Source: Nitzschia sp. DOCU1
Lineage: Eukaryota > Bacillariophyta > Bacillariophyceae > Bacillariales > Bacillariaceae
NCBI GenBank assembly: GCA_951394045.1
Contig: OX595986.1
Span: 4,059,534 to 4,123,533 of the forward strand
Reading direction: 5' to 3'
DNA length: 64,000 bases
Shown: positions 42,301 through 51,855 of the stretch, in pieces
Layout of the letters: each line of letters begins with the position of its first letter
How positions within the stretch are numbered: the first letter of the stretch is position 1
Position numbers and translations under genes: made by a program
The notes under the pieces: model-generated
Database searches by the model: none
What the model saw: the letters and a program-made list of their open reading frames with translations, nothing else
Told to the model about the DNA's origin: nothing

Positions 42301-42843
42301 ATTGAGAATGGATCTGTAGTATCCACTGCCTCGGGTAGTCGCTACTTTTTAAGCGCCGAGCCTGCAGTGAAAAAGGCCAACATTGCTGCTGCAATCAAGG
42401 ACATGGATAAAGCACGGCCTGGTGCAACTATCACCTTGACTCGCGAGAGGAAACAACGTGAGGCGGAAGCAGCGATGGAGGCAGTCAAATCAGCTAAGCC
42501 CCGAGCCACTTTCTCGCTCTTTGGTCTTGGTTTTGGTGCAGCAGATGATGGACTCCCCAAGGATACTCCTGCCCCGAAGGCGTCTGCACCGAGACCATCA
42601 GTACCGATACCAAAGCAAGCCCCACGTCCGTCGACACCAATCCCACAAAAGCAGGCACCTCGTGGTGTCCCCACAATGTCCAGGTGGAAGAAGAATTTTG
42701 ACGGGTCTATCACTGGGTTGATCTCAGGCTCCAAAGCCTTCTCGGACGGGGATCGCGTGACTACGAGTCCCATCGCGAAAGGAACAGTTGCGAAGGGCGA
42801 GGTAGTTACGACAGGAAGCGGTTCAAAGTATTTCCTTTCCTAA
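39393..42843 (+). CDS. Large plastid-targeted membrane protein with coiled coils and three C-terminal repeats
   Basis: Three exons, 39393-41347, 41425-42134 and 42218-42843 (introns 77 and 83 bp), give 1,096 aa. ATG 39393 starts a signal peptide (MKVALWLVIGQVLQGVVDG) followed by FTLPQHVARTSAW, a plastid-type cleavage site plus transit peptide. Two 17-aa repeats (EPDQEFERP then VPVPPPK) precede two membrane helices (about 110-160). Then come amphipathic 11-mer-like helices (AKEKVEDTVEEI), a Pro/Lys/Ile-Glu repeat (PKIEVPKIEPPKIELP), two Ala/Glu/Lys/Arg coiled coils, and three copies of a 55-60 aa module: W-K-x-x-DGSITGxIxGS...DG...TSP...GSxYFLS. It may tether plastid or thylakoid membranes; I recognise no named family. 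Confidence 0.7.
39537..39638 (+). repeat. 51-bp direct repeat, two copies
   Basis: 39537-39587 and 39588-39638 differ at only a few bases and encode two EPDQEFERP...VPPPK units in the plastid repeat protein. Confidence 0.85.
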
Positions 42844-43409
42844 GCAGAATCCGACAATTGTGCGACGCATATGACGCCAACTGAAGCAGCTAATTCCTGG
42901 GAGCTGCGTCGCCCAGGCATCTCGAGGACGACCTGCATGCCCATGCAGACATAAAGCTAACAACTAGCAAGAATAACAAACGAGGTATCGTCGGCTGGAC
43001 GGCAGGACTCCGGCGCACTCATCCTATGTGCCTATTATAGAAAGTACGATAGCAACTGATGGTGACCAATCAAATGAGGCAGACTCCGATCCGCTGAGGG
43101 ATGGTAGTTAAAAGAGGTGGAAAACGACCACTGGCAGTGAATGAGAGCTATTGGACTGACCACTTCGATCAATTTTAAGACAACAACGCACACGCGCGAC
43201 GACCGAGACGTACCAGTACCTGGTACGTAGATTTTGCTTCATTCAAAACGTTGGCATTTCTTTTTCTGCATCAGCGGCGGGCCTCTTCGTTTCGCCCATT
43301 GCCCTTTACCTCTTTACAACTACACCCGACAATTGATTCACACTCGAGGACACCCTGTTCTTGTGTACGATACTTACCAATTGGGTATCCATATGAGGAA
43401 GAAGGTCGC
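42844..43409. other. Intergenic with GGTAC dyad
   Basis: A 566-bp spacer between plus-strand genes. A dyad with 9-bp arms, ACGTACCAG-TAC-CTGGTACGT, lies at 43208-43228, 180 bp before the next ATG. The downstream frame is open from TTG 43251 without an ATG. Confidence 0.5.
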
Positions 43410-44351
43410 ATGGTGAAGAAACGCAGCAATGTTGCCTCTAAACCTCCCGCTCAAACGAATCAAGCGGTGACTGCGACGATCGATTTGCATGGCTACCGAC
43501 AGTCAGAAGGCATTAAAACTCTCACGTCATTTTTGGAACAAGTTGTAACTCGTCAAAGAAAAGTTGGGAACAACCAAGATATTTGGGTGCTTGTTATTAC
43601 CGGCAGTGGGGCACACAGCCCGGAAGGCCCCATTCTTCGGAGTGCAGTAGAAGCAGTGCTGGAGAAACGTCAAATGAAATTTACAGTGAACCGAGGAAGA
43701 GGTTCTTTTACTGTCAAGGCCAATTCTGGAATTGTATTTTATGAGCCCGGGGCTCCAGTCGACACAAAGCTAATTCTGAAAGACGCCCCTGAACGAATAC
43801 CATCGCTGCCCCGGCCAAATCATCGAATAGTTCAGCAGGGGCCAGTGGGATTACTACTAAGTGGCGAGGATGCCCCTACGCCCGGAGAAGTTGCGACTTT
43901 TGATAAAGTGTTGGAAGAAAGTCGCAAAGATGTTCAAGAGTATCAGAAGGTCCAAAAGAAGGATGAGAAACTTATGAAACGAGCCGTATCCATGTCGTTG
44001 CTAGATGCACAAAAGGAGGATGAAAAGGTCCAGGAACAAGTACAACGCGCCCTATCCATGTCCCTATTAGATTACAACTCTAGTCAATCTAATCTTGATG
44101 AAGACCTGCAAAGAGCGTTGGAACTCTCCCAAAAGGAGTTTGAACATTGCCCAGACTACAGTGAGGAACTTCAAAGGGCCTTGGAGTTATCGCAACGTGT
44201 ATCCTCCCGAGCCGATGATGAATTGCTCCGAGTACTCGAGCTTTCCAAGAAAGAACACGAAATCATGCATTCATCTTGGACATTGGGGTATGGGGACGAG
44301 TCGGAGGGAAGCGAGGTCGCTCAACATAGCGAGTGCCAGGATATTCGATGA
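43410..44351 (+). CDS. Smr-domain protein with multiple ubiquitin-interacting motifs
   Basis: A single exon of 313 aa from the first ATG (43410). Residues about 24-115 form an Smr domain: TIDLHGYRQSEGIKTLTSFL, VLVITGSGAHSPEGPILRSA and NRGRGSFTVKANSG. Smr domains bind or cut nucleic acid; eukaryotic relatives such as N4BP2/Cue2 act on stalled ribosomes. The C-terminal third has five UIM-like helices (phi-x-x-A-phi-x-x-S): MKRAVSMSLLD, VQRALSMSLLD, LQRALELSQKEFE, LQRALELSQRVSS and LLRVLELSKKEHE. Smr plus ubiquitin binding resembles the CUE-Smr layout of Cue2/N4BP2, so a ubiquitin-guided role in no-go decay is inferred. It ends 127 bp from a convergent gene. Confidence 0.8.
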   Translation: MVKKRSNVASKPPAQTNQAVTATIDLHGYRQSEGIKTLTSFLEQVVTRQRKVGNNQDIWVLVITGSGAHSPEGPILRSAVEAVLEKRQMKFTVNRGRGSFTVKANSGIVFYEPGAPVDTKLILKDAPERIPSLPRPNHRIVQQGPVGLLLSGEDAPTPGEVATFDKVLEESRKDVQEYQKVQKKDEKLMKRAVSMSLLDAQKEDEKVQEQVQRALSMSLLDYNSSQSNLDEDLQRALELSQKEFEHCPDYSEELQRALELSQRVSSRADDELLRVLELSKKEHEIMHSSWTLGYGDESEGSEVAQHSECQDIR

Positions 44352-44478
44352 CAAATGCTGAACAATGTTTGCAGCCATAACGCCGTTACAGTAGACTACC
44401 GTATGGCACGACGTGCGTACATTTTTTTCATGCTAGCTACAAGCTTATATTAGATTTTGAGGAATGTACGTTAAAATT

Positions 44479-45310
44479 TTACGAAAGCTTGGCGTCAAAG
44501 GCGGCCTTGCTGGGGTAGACCTTCTTGAATGCCTTTGCAAGATCGTCCACACTAGTTGCCTCCGGCGCTTGTTTTCGGACGGGCTCCATCAATTCATTGA
44601 ATTTGCTGAGCGTCTTTGCTGATACCTCCTTCACGTCCGTCCCCGGGGACAAACGCTGAACAGCAGTCGCAACTTGGTCGGCCTCCTTTTGGATGCCAAA
44701 CAATCGATTCGCCACTCCGGGTCCAAACTCGGTCCCTACCACTCGCACCGCATCCCAGTACGCCTTTTCTCCCATATCCAAACGAGCTTGATCCACCTGT
44801 GTCCATGCCGCTACATCTTCACTCGTTTTGGGTGCGCCCTTTGGATGCTGGTTTTTTTCAATCCGGTACAACATCCGAGCCGCCTCGATCGTCTTCAACT
44901 TTTCCACTGGTTCCGCAATGATGGCAGCTGCCTTTTCCTTTCCGTATTTATCTTCCATCTCCTTAACGTATTCATTATAGCTGGCAATTCCGATTTGCAT
45001 GCGAACCTTTTCTGTGGTGTCCACGTTGTGTTTCGCCATGCACTGCATCAAATCCAACTGAAGCCCTTTGCATTTCTGCAAAAGAAGAGCGAAGAATCAA
45101 GTGACGGTACAAAATCATTAAGAAACCTTGAGAAAATATCCCTTGCCACCACCACCGAGTGTATTATCGGAATCTACATACCTCTTTGGATGCACCCTTA
45201 ACACAATCTCTCAACGTCAAAATGTCGGACTTGCAGGGCACCGAATCATCCACATAGGAGTCGCTAGTAATGAGACTTGCCACATGACCTAGGAGGCTAT
45301 TGAAAGCCAT
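44479..45310 (-). CDS. Twin-CX9C protein with long C-terminal extension
   Basis: Two exons, 45310-45182 and 45075-44479 (106-bp intron, GTATGT...TGCAG, codon boundary), give 241 aa. The first exon supplies CKSDILTLRDC and the second CKGLQLDLMQC, two perfect CX9C helices 8 residues apart, near residues 26-55. After them come about 185 charged, helical residues (EYVKEMEDKYGKEKAAAII, then KTLSKFNELMEPVRKQAP). The fold predicts Mia40-dependent import to the mitochondrial intermembrane space. No known CX9C family with this tail comes to mind. The unspliced second-exon frame starts only at a TTG, so the upstream exon is needed. Confidence 0.75.
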
Positions 45311-46178
45311 TGTAAATCTCAATGTCTGTTCAACGAAATAACACCACTTGGAAGAAAGTCAAAACGCAGCCGCAAGACGACCCAGATCTTCTTTCCCATC
45401 TAGACCCCTTGTTGTTGTTGATCCTGTTGATGACGCTGCCGCGGTCTTCGGTCGGCACTTCTCTCATCGCTGGTACATTTCCTACGGACAGACTACGGAA
45501 AGCTGCAAGTTCGAACGTCGGTGAGACGATCCAGAGAGGCCTTCGCGGGCGGGCCGCAGCGGCGGTTGCAAAACTGCGGACTCTTTGGACTCAAAATTGA
45601 GCTCTGACTATTTCGACCAAAACTACAAACTACCGGTACCTCTCTCGGGTGGGAGAGCCTTCCAACACCAACACTGCTTCCCACAGCCCACCCCTCTCTA
45701 CCGGTAGCTGGAGTCAGCAATATGACGGCACGTCGAAGCTTGGGGGCAGTGCAATACAGTACTTTACCGGTAGTAAAGATCTGGAGAGAAGGTAGTAGGT
45801 AGAACAACAACGACACTCTATCCCATTTTCGTTCTTCGGAAATTGCTAATAATAGTTCGAGCAGCACAATGCCTCAATCAGTCAAGCTGATGTTGTGGTT
45901 GTCCCAACGATACTGTTACGAATCCTACTATAGATGCGGCATACATATTGTATCGATAAAAGCCTAAACTAGATCGACAACTACACCACCGATTGAATCT
46001 GAGAAGGCAACTGCTAGCAGAGGTACGAAAATTAGCAACAGTTTCCTCTAAGAGCAGCAAAGTTCTAAACGATGCAATCCCGAGATCTGGTCTCCTAATC
46101 AAAGCCTCAATCATTGTACACCGAGAGGCGATTCTACTAGTAGAACTTGAACGTATTGATAACGTATCAGTTTATTGC
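45311..46178. other. Spacer with three TACCGGTA octamers
   Basis: Lies upstream of the CX9C gene (minus) and downstream of RPS18 (minus). TACCGGTA occurs at 45631-45638, 45699-45706 and 45765-45772. A 92-codon plus-strand ORF at 45322-45600 is probably spurious. Confidence 0.5.
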
Positions 46179-46800
46179 TTATCCTCGGCGACGTCCAGTA
46201 GAGCATGTGTGCTGTCCACGCACTCGGATTCCCCACCAGTGACGCAGACCACGGTGGGCACGGATCTTCTTCAGGCGTTCAATATCGTCACGAAGCTTAG
46301 CATCCACGTTTTGGGCAAAGACTTGGTTGTACTTTCCAGACTTGAAGTCCTTTTGCCTGTTCAAGAACCAAAGTGGAATCTTGAATTGACGAGGGTTCTG
46401 GATGATAGCAACGAGCTTTTCAATTTCATCGGCAGTCAGCTCTCCGGCTCGCTTGTTCACATCGATCTCAGCCTTTTTGCAGATCAAATCTGTGAATCGA
46501 CGTCCAAGACCCTTAATTTTTGTGAGTCCAAACACCACATTTCGCTTTCCCTCTACGTTGGTGTTGAGAATACGAAGAATGTGCTGAAATTCAGCCCCTT
46601 GCATCAAAGAGGTCGACCTACGAAATCAAAAGGGTAAATGACATGAGATAATTGCAGAGGAACAAGACCATCGCCATCGTCTAATCATCGCCTCATCATC
46701 GTCTACAGCCACTATATTCACTCCGATCCAACCATTCTGAATAAATTCCCGCCGTCGTTCCAAGCACATAGCTAGTCTCATGATCAAGCCGTACTCACAT
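46179..46800 (-). CDS. RPS18: 40S ribosomal protein S18 (uS13), start codon split by an intron
   Basis: The main exon is 46617-46179. Its sequence ([54 protein letters not shown]) is plainly cytosolic uS13, which sits in the small-subunit head and touches the P-site tRNA and the large subunit. The exon begins after TTTCGTAG with G-TCG-ACC-TCT. Upstream, CCATCAT/GTGAGT (46798 donor) would supply AT, giving AT/G and the N-terminus [16 protein letters not shown], close in length to human MSLVIPEKFQHILR. The intron would be 181 bp, total 146 aa. The alternative is the in-frame ATG at 46604. The C-terminus is shorter than human. Confidence 0.88.
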
Positions 46801-49329
46801 GATGGCTTCCTTTGTAATTCAATACGATGACAACAACGCGCTTAAAAAGAGGGCGATGAGAGCAGCGGCGTCTTGGTCGGTAGGAGGCAGTACCTGTGTA
46901 GGCGGAGGCCATCGGTGGCGATAGGGAGACATCGACCGCATGGAAAGCGTGAAGCCTGAAGATGCATCATTACCGTGTTACTAAAAAAGGAAGATGTGTG
47001 TGTGGTGGCAAGACGAGGACAGAAGTGATACGGTCGAACAGGTCACCTAATGTAATCATGTGGCCATTGATCATAGATATGCCATTTCGCTAGTATTCTA
47101 GTTCCCATATTCAATTGGGAAGAACTGAAGAACGCTCTATCTAGCTTGGGGAGCAGCAATCTCATTCGTTGAGAATCTTAGCCTTAATTATCTTGAAATT
47201 AATATATTCATGGCTGTAGAAATACGACAAGAAGAGCTGGGAATTTCCAGATGGCGTCACTACAAACGAAGAACCCCAGTCCACGAGATTTTGTGCTGTT
47301 CAACTGGTTTTTAGTGATACACATGCTTACGTCCCTCCCCATCTGCCAATGGGAACATGCGGTGGGTATCGTAGTTCTCGCTGTCATCACGGAATACAGT
47401 CCGGGAGGGACGTGGGGTTCTGCATTTGGCTTCAAGCAGTAGAACGCCCTTCGTAGCCGGCTACGGCACTCAACCCACTCCAACAATTTAGAAGGGTTCG
47501 TCACTTTCTTCGCACCCAGAAATCGCGAATAGCACAAACGCTTCTCCTTTCGAACAAGGTGACAATCCAACCATGGCATTATCTTTGCTGAAGTTGCCAA
47601 GCAACTAACCTTTTTCGATTGTAAATGTTCGTTTCGAGATGCCTGGATGTGTAGTTGAATCGTCTCGTTTGGTGTTTCGTAGTTCGTCTTGTTTTGCGTT
47701 GAAAGTCGCGGAGTCAAATTGTGAGCTTGGTCTTCTCACTTTGTCGGAAGGGAATGCTGATGCCGAGAACCCTATGCTGTCTCGTTTCATCTTTGATCCA
47801 CCACATCCAACTCGTCCTGGTAAATTATTGTATGTGTTGCAAAATGCACATTGTCAGTTCACAGCATTGTTGGTAACAAAGCGCTAGTCACTCGTTGTGG
47901 GTGTTTTGAGAAGCCTGGTTCGCTTTCTTTGGCACCTTTTGTGATCGGTCGGAACCCTCCCTGAAAATCCGGTGAGATGTCCACCATTCGGACCATGTTC
48001 GGACCACAACTTTAAGAGAAACGATGACAGTGCTGCTTGTAACTCTCGCTCTCTGTGGAACGGGTCACTCAATGATTTGTGCAGGTTGGGGTTCTCGCGC
48101 CTCTCAGGCCACCAGTGTTCGTTCTAAGGGAGGCAATGGAGCAGCATTGGAGTAGTGTTCTCGCAATGAGTCTTGTTTGACATGTGTGTGTTTGGCTACT
48201 AGAGACACCTGGACACTACTTGCTTCTTCTGGTAAGCTCTTGCCAGCTTTGTTTATCATCATGTTGTGTTCATGGAACGTTATTATTCACAATGCACGTC
48301 TGAGAAGCAATCTCCAGTGAATCCATAGTAGGCAATGCTGGTTCTGGCGGTGTCGCGTATCAACAATTTGCTTCGTGTCAGTTCGCTTCACCCACATGGG
48401 GTTTGGCGTAGATTGTGTCAAGCTATGCTGCATCGATAAGTGGCCTCTGTGAACCTTGATGGCTGTCGGGATCTTTGGCACTGCTCTGTTGTTCTCTCGC
48501 AGCAAGGTTTCGTGTTCCACGTGCCTCCCTCGGGGTTGTTGCGGATGGTTTCGTGTTGCCTGTATCTCTTGACCGGCAAGCGGAAGAAAGAGAACTTGGT
48601 CATTAAAGGCATCCTGCCACGTATCTTCGAAGTGTTGGTTTCCGCAGAGTACCTACTGGGGCAAGCCCTTGTTTGCATTGTTTCATTGTATTTGGCAGTG
48701 CTGTCGTAAGCTGTGACCGTCGTGGATTGAAAGGTTGGAAGGATATACCTTTGACTGCCGGAGTTGGGATTCTGGATGCTTCTTTTGCGGTATCGCAGCA
48801 TTCATGTTTGGGGCTCGTCCTTGTAGTCAGTGATCGAAAGGACGACAGGCTTTCATTGCGGCCGGGGGAAATCATTGGCTCTATGTTTTCAGTGCCGTTG
48901 GAGAAAAGGCACTCTCAATCTACAGGCGATTCGCAAGATCCGTCACAATCTACTTGGCTGGCTCTTGTTGCTTTGGGCTCCTGTTATTCCCAATCAGCCA
49001 TTATCAATCTACATGCCGCGCCGATCTTACGCTCTACCTGCAGCTAACAATCTACGTATGATCGTTTCAGTGGGCGTTGTGGAGCAAGCACATGGCGGCC
49101 AAGCCAGAACGTTTGCTACGAAATCAACAATCAGCGGTTGGGGGTCCAACAAGGTTGCGATGTACAATATGTGGAAACTACAAGACGGTAAGTGCACAGT
49201 TGGAATTGATTTGCTATATGTATTGTTACATGTTTAAAGCCGCTCGGCTAATGCGATCACTCAAGACAGGAAACGTTTGATGTGTAGCTTGCATATGCTG
49301 TTTCCCATCCTTTCCCCAAGAGCTTCGTG
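46801..49329. other. Gene-poor 2.5-kb region, possibly decayed element
   Basis: No frame here resembles a known protein and most begin at non-ATG codons. From about 47,600 to 49,200 the plus strand is visibly T/G-rich and A-poor, unlike the flanks. CAATCTAC occurs four times at 48916, 48946, 49005 and 49048. A Cys-containing patch near 49160 (LRCTICGNYK) is too short to interpret. The left edge is the RPS18 promoter. Confidence 0.35.
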
Positions 49330-50513
49330 TTAAACGCTGCACACGTTGCGTTGGGCGGTGTCATGCTGCCAGCAAGACGAGTCCATCACAATGGAGTTGA
49401 TCATGCTCTGGAGTTTGTCCTTGAACGAATGCTGCTGATGTAGCTGCGCGGCATGGGGTGAGACGATGTTGTCGCTGGAGACGGGTGGGAGTTCTTCGAG
49501 GTGTTCGAGATATCGGAAAGGGCGGCCCTCGAAGAAGAGTAAGTCGCCTGCTAGTGGCATGGTGGGCGCATGCTGACTCTCGGTGCTGGGACCAGCAGCT
49601 AAGGCTAAGGCTGGCTTTCGTACCGGCAACACAGGCAATGTTTGAACCGATGCTTTCGGGACGTCCATCATCATGGAAACCAGTGAGGCTACGGGAGAGG
49701 CTGGGCTTTTTGCCTTTGAAGAAGCCTTGCTGGCTTTCTTCGTTCGCTGCGCGGGAGTCTTGGGCGTGGGGGCTGGAGGAGCAAGTATAACTTCCTTTAC
49801 TGGCTTCACTTGTTGGGGAGACACTGTCACGCCGTCCACCACTACGCCTCGAGTGGTAGCCCAGTGCGGAAGGTAAAAGTTTGGTTCCTCCTCAGGAGCC
49901 AGCGATCTTCGTACCTTGGTTCCCTTGATCTTTTGGCGGATCATGTTGCGGCACAGTCCTCGCTCACCTCGGACAAACGCCATGTGCTGTAAAGGAAGAA
50001 GAAAGGATGGTGGTCAGGATTTGTTGTTTCCACACGCTCGGGGCAAAGCGCAACGGACTTACGTAATAAGCTCCCTTGTCCTGGCCGTGGCTTAGCCGAG
50101 AAAAGCCGTATAGGTTCAGTTGGCGTTGAAACGAAGCATACTGTGGTGGGAAACAAAGTAGACGAAACGGCGTCAGGATCTTTCGGCACATCCACACAGC
50201 AATAAACCGGTGGACCCAGCGTCATTCGTTGACTCACCTTTGTTTGGTTGAAGTAATGCGGCATGATTTCGTTAACGAATTCCTTCGGCTGGTGGACCAT
50301 GAAAGCTCTTCCATGCGGCTGCCAAGTAACGACGGAGTGCTCTCCTTTCTCAGCCATCTCGTCCAGCATATCATGGAGCTTCCAGGGGAAAGGAGTGGTA
50401 ACTCCGCCCTTGGCGATGGACTTGTCGTAGTCATCCCCCTCATGTCCACTCTCCGAGTACTGGTCCATCGATTGCAACATCGAGTCTTCTTCTGAGTAAT
50501 CAATTGGCGACAT
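49330..50513 (-). CDS. Heat-shock-factor-type transcription factor
   Basis: Three exons, 50513-50238, 50140-50063 and 49986-49330 (introns 96 and 76 bp, codon boundaries), give 336 aa. The HSF DNA-binding domain occupies about residues 40-145: FPWKLHDMLDEMAEKGEHS, VTWQPHGRAFMVHQPKEFV, MPHYFNQTK joined to YASFQRQLNLYGFSRL (recognition helix), then GAYYHMAFVRGERGLC. A basic patch (IRQKIKGTKVRRS) may be a nuclear signal. The tail is Pro/Ala/Lys-rich with no clear heptad-repeat trimerisation region. HSFs are greatly expanded in diatoms; this is one of that class. Target genes unknown. Confidence 0.92.
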
Positions 50514-51855
50514 TGTTGGTTAGTGATAAAAGTAAACTTTGACTTCTTCCTGCGTATGAAGAGAAAACTCTATTATGGAGGAATGCTTGGATACTTTTCT
50601 TCCTTGTTTTTCACTCTTCCACCAGAGCTGGCGTTAAAAGTTCGCTCTCCCTCGTCCCTGTTGGCTTTGGCCGCCTGTTGGCAAATACCAAATGATGGCT
50701 CTTGCAGCTGTTTGCCAACAAAAGCATGTCTCCGGTGTGGGAAGCAGAAGGTCCAAGATCGCGACGAGCGAATGGCCAATGGGGTTCAACTTAACAGCCG
50801 AATGGTCAATTTTCATTGGCCATCGCTCTCAGAGTGCGAAGAAGATGCTTTGGATTTAGGAGGCAGCGCGAACTGCGACAGAGGCATTCCGCCAACCAAA
50901 ACCCGAATCTTGACACAACTTCACTGTGCTTGACACCCGCCGCGTAGACCAGACAATCGCCATCTGCCGACACCGGTTGTCTTACGTTTCGAACCGAAAT
51001 AAGGATTCTGTTGAGCTGCACCGGAGAGGTTAATAAAGTACATTGTTAACTACCCCTTAATTTCGCTCTTTGAAAAAGTGTTCTGTATTAGTGCTATCAA
51101 AGCTCTTTGTGTAAAGAACAAGGGAAGAAGCTGCTCGTGGAACACAAAGAACTTTTTCGTTTACCCCGAAGTAGCTGGCCGCATTTTGTTCGCCTAATCA
51201 AATTCGCGATGAATGACGAGAGTAAACATACATCATAGGCCTTCTATGGACGTGAGAGTGTGTTATTCCGTGCTGTTCGCAATCCTGCGATTCTTAAATC
51301 TTTCTCTGACCTCAACGGTCTCCTCAGATTCATTCTTCATAGAGAATTATCTTCATAGAGAATGTAGTAGAATAGCTTCTAAGTACATAATGTTCTGCGA
51401 GAAAGGTCTTGTTGTTCGGAGCGAAAAAACATCATAAGTAGAAGGTACATTCATCCGCAAGAACAGCTCCACCGACCGAAGAAGAAGTCACTTACGTCAC
51501 TTGACAAATTAAGATTTTGGGGGGGTATTGCCATTCTCCTTTTGATCTTTCCATTTTTTGGGCGTTCCATCCCCCGCGAAATCGATGTTCCCCATTTGAC
51601 TACAATGACCATAAGACACTGTTTCTTCTCCTCCTTCCAAGATTACCGACCGTACCAAGTACAGACGTCACCAAGATTTGTTCCGTTGTCTGTGCATCGC
51701 TATTCTATGCCGCCGTCACCGTTTGGAGAAATTCTCGATCCCTTTGTTTCATTCTCATTTATCTTGGTCGTCCTCATGGATTTTTGGAAGAGGCACAGCA
51801 TTGACTATTGAAACTGTTCTCCTTTACAAGTGAATACAAACCGCAATTCTTTATC
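50514..51855. promoter_or_regulatory. Shared upstream region, HSF / amino acid permease
   Basis: A 1.3-kb head-to-head spacer. Short ORFs have no family resemblance. An ACGTCA half-site lies near 51495, 360 bp before the permease ATG. Confidence 0.4.

Noticed and set aside
45322..45600. 92-codon plus-strand ORF just upstream of the CX9C gene
   Set aside because: It has an ATG but no recognisable domain and overlaps the promoter/5' UTR of a well-supported minus-strand gene. Could be a short upstream transcript, but not supported.
47639..49247. Hint of a transposase-like C-terminal zinc motif near 49160
   Set aside because: Only a few residues (LRCTICGNYK) and no DDE or other catalytic block in any frame.
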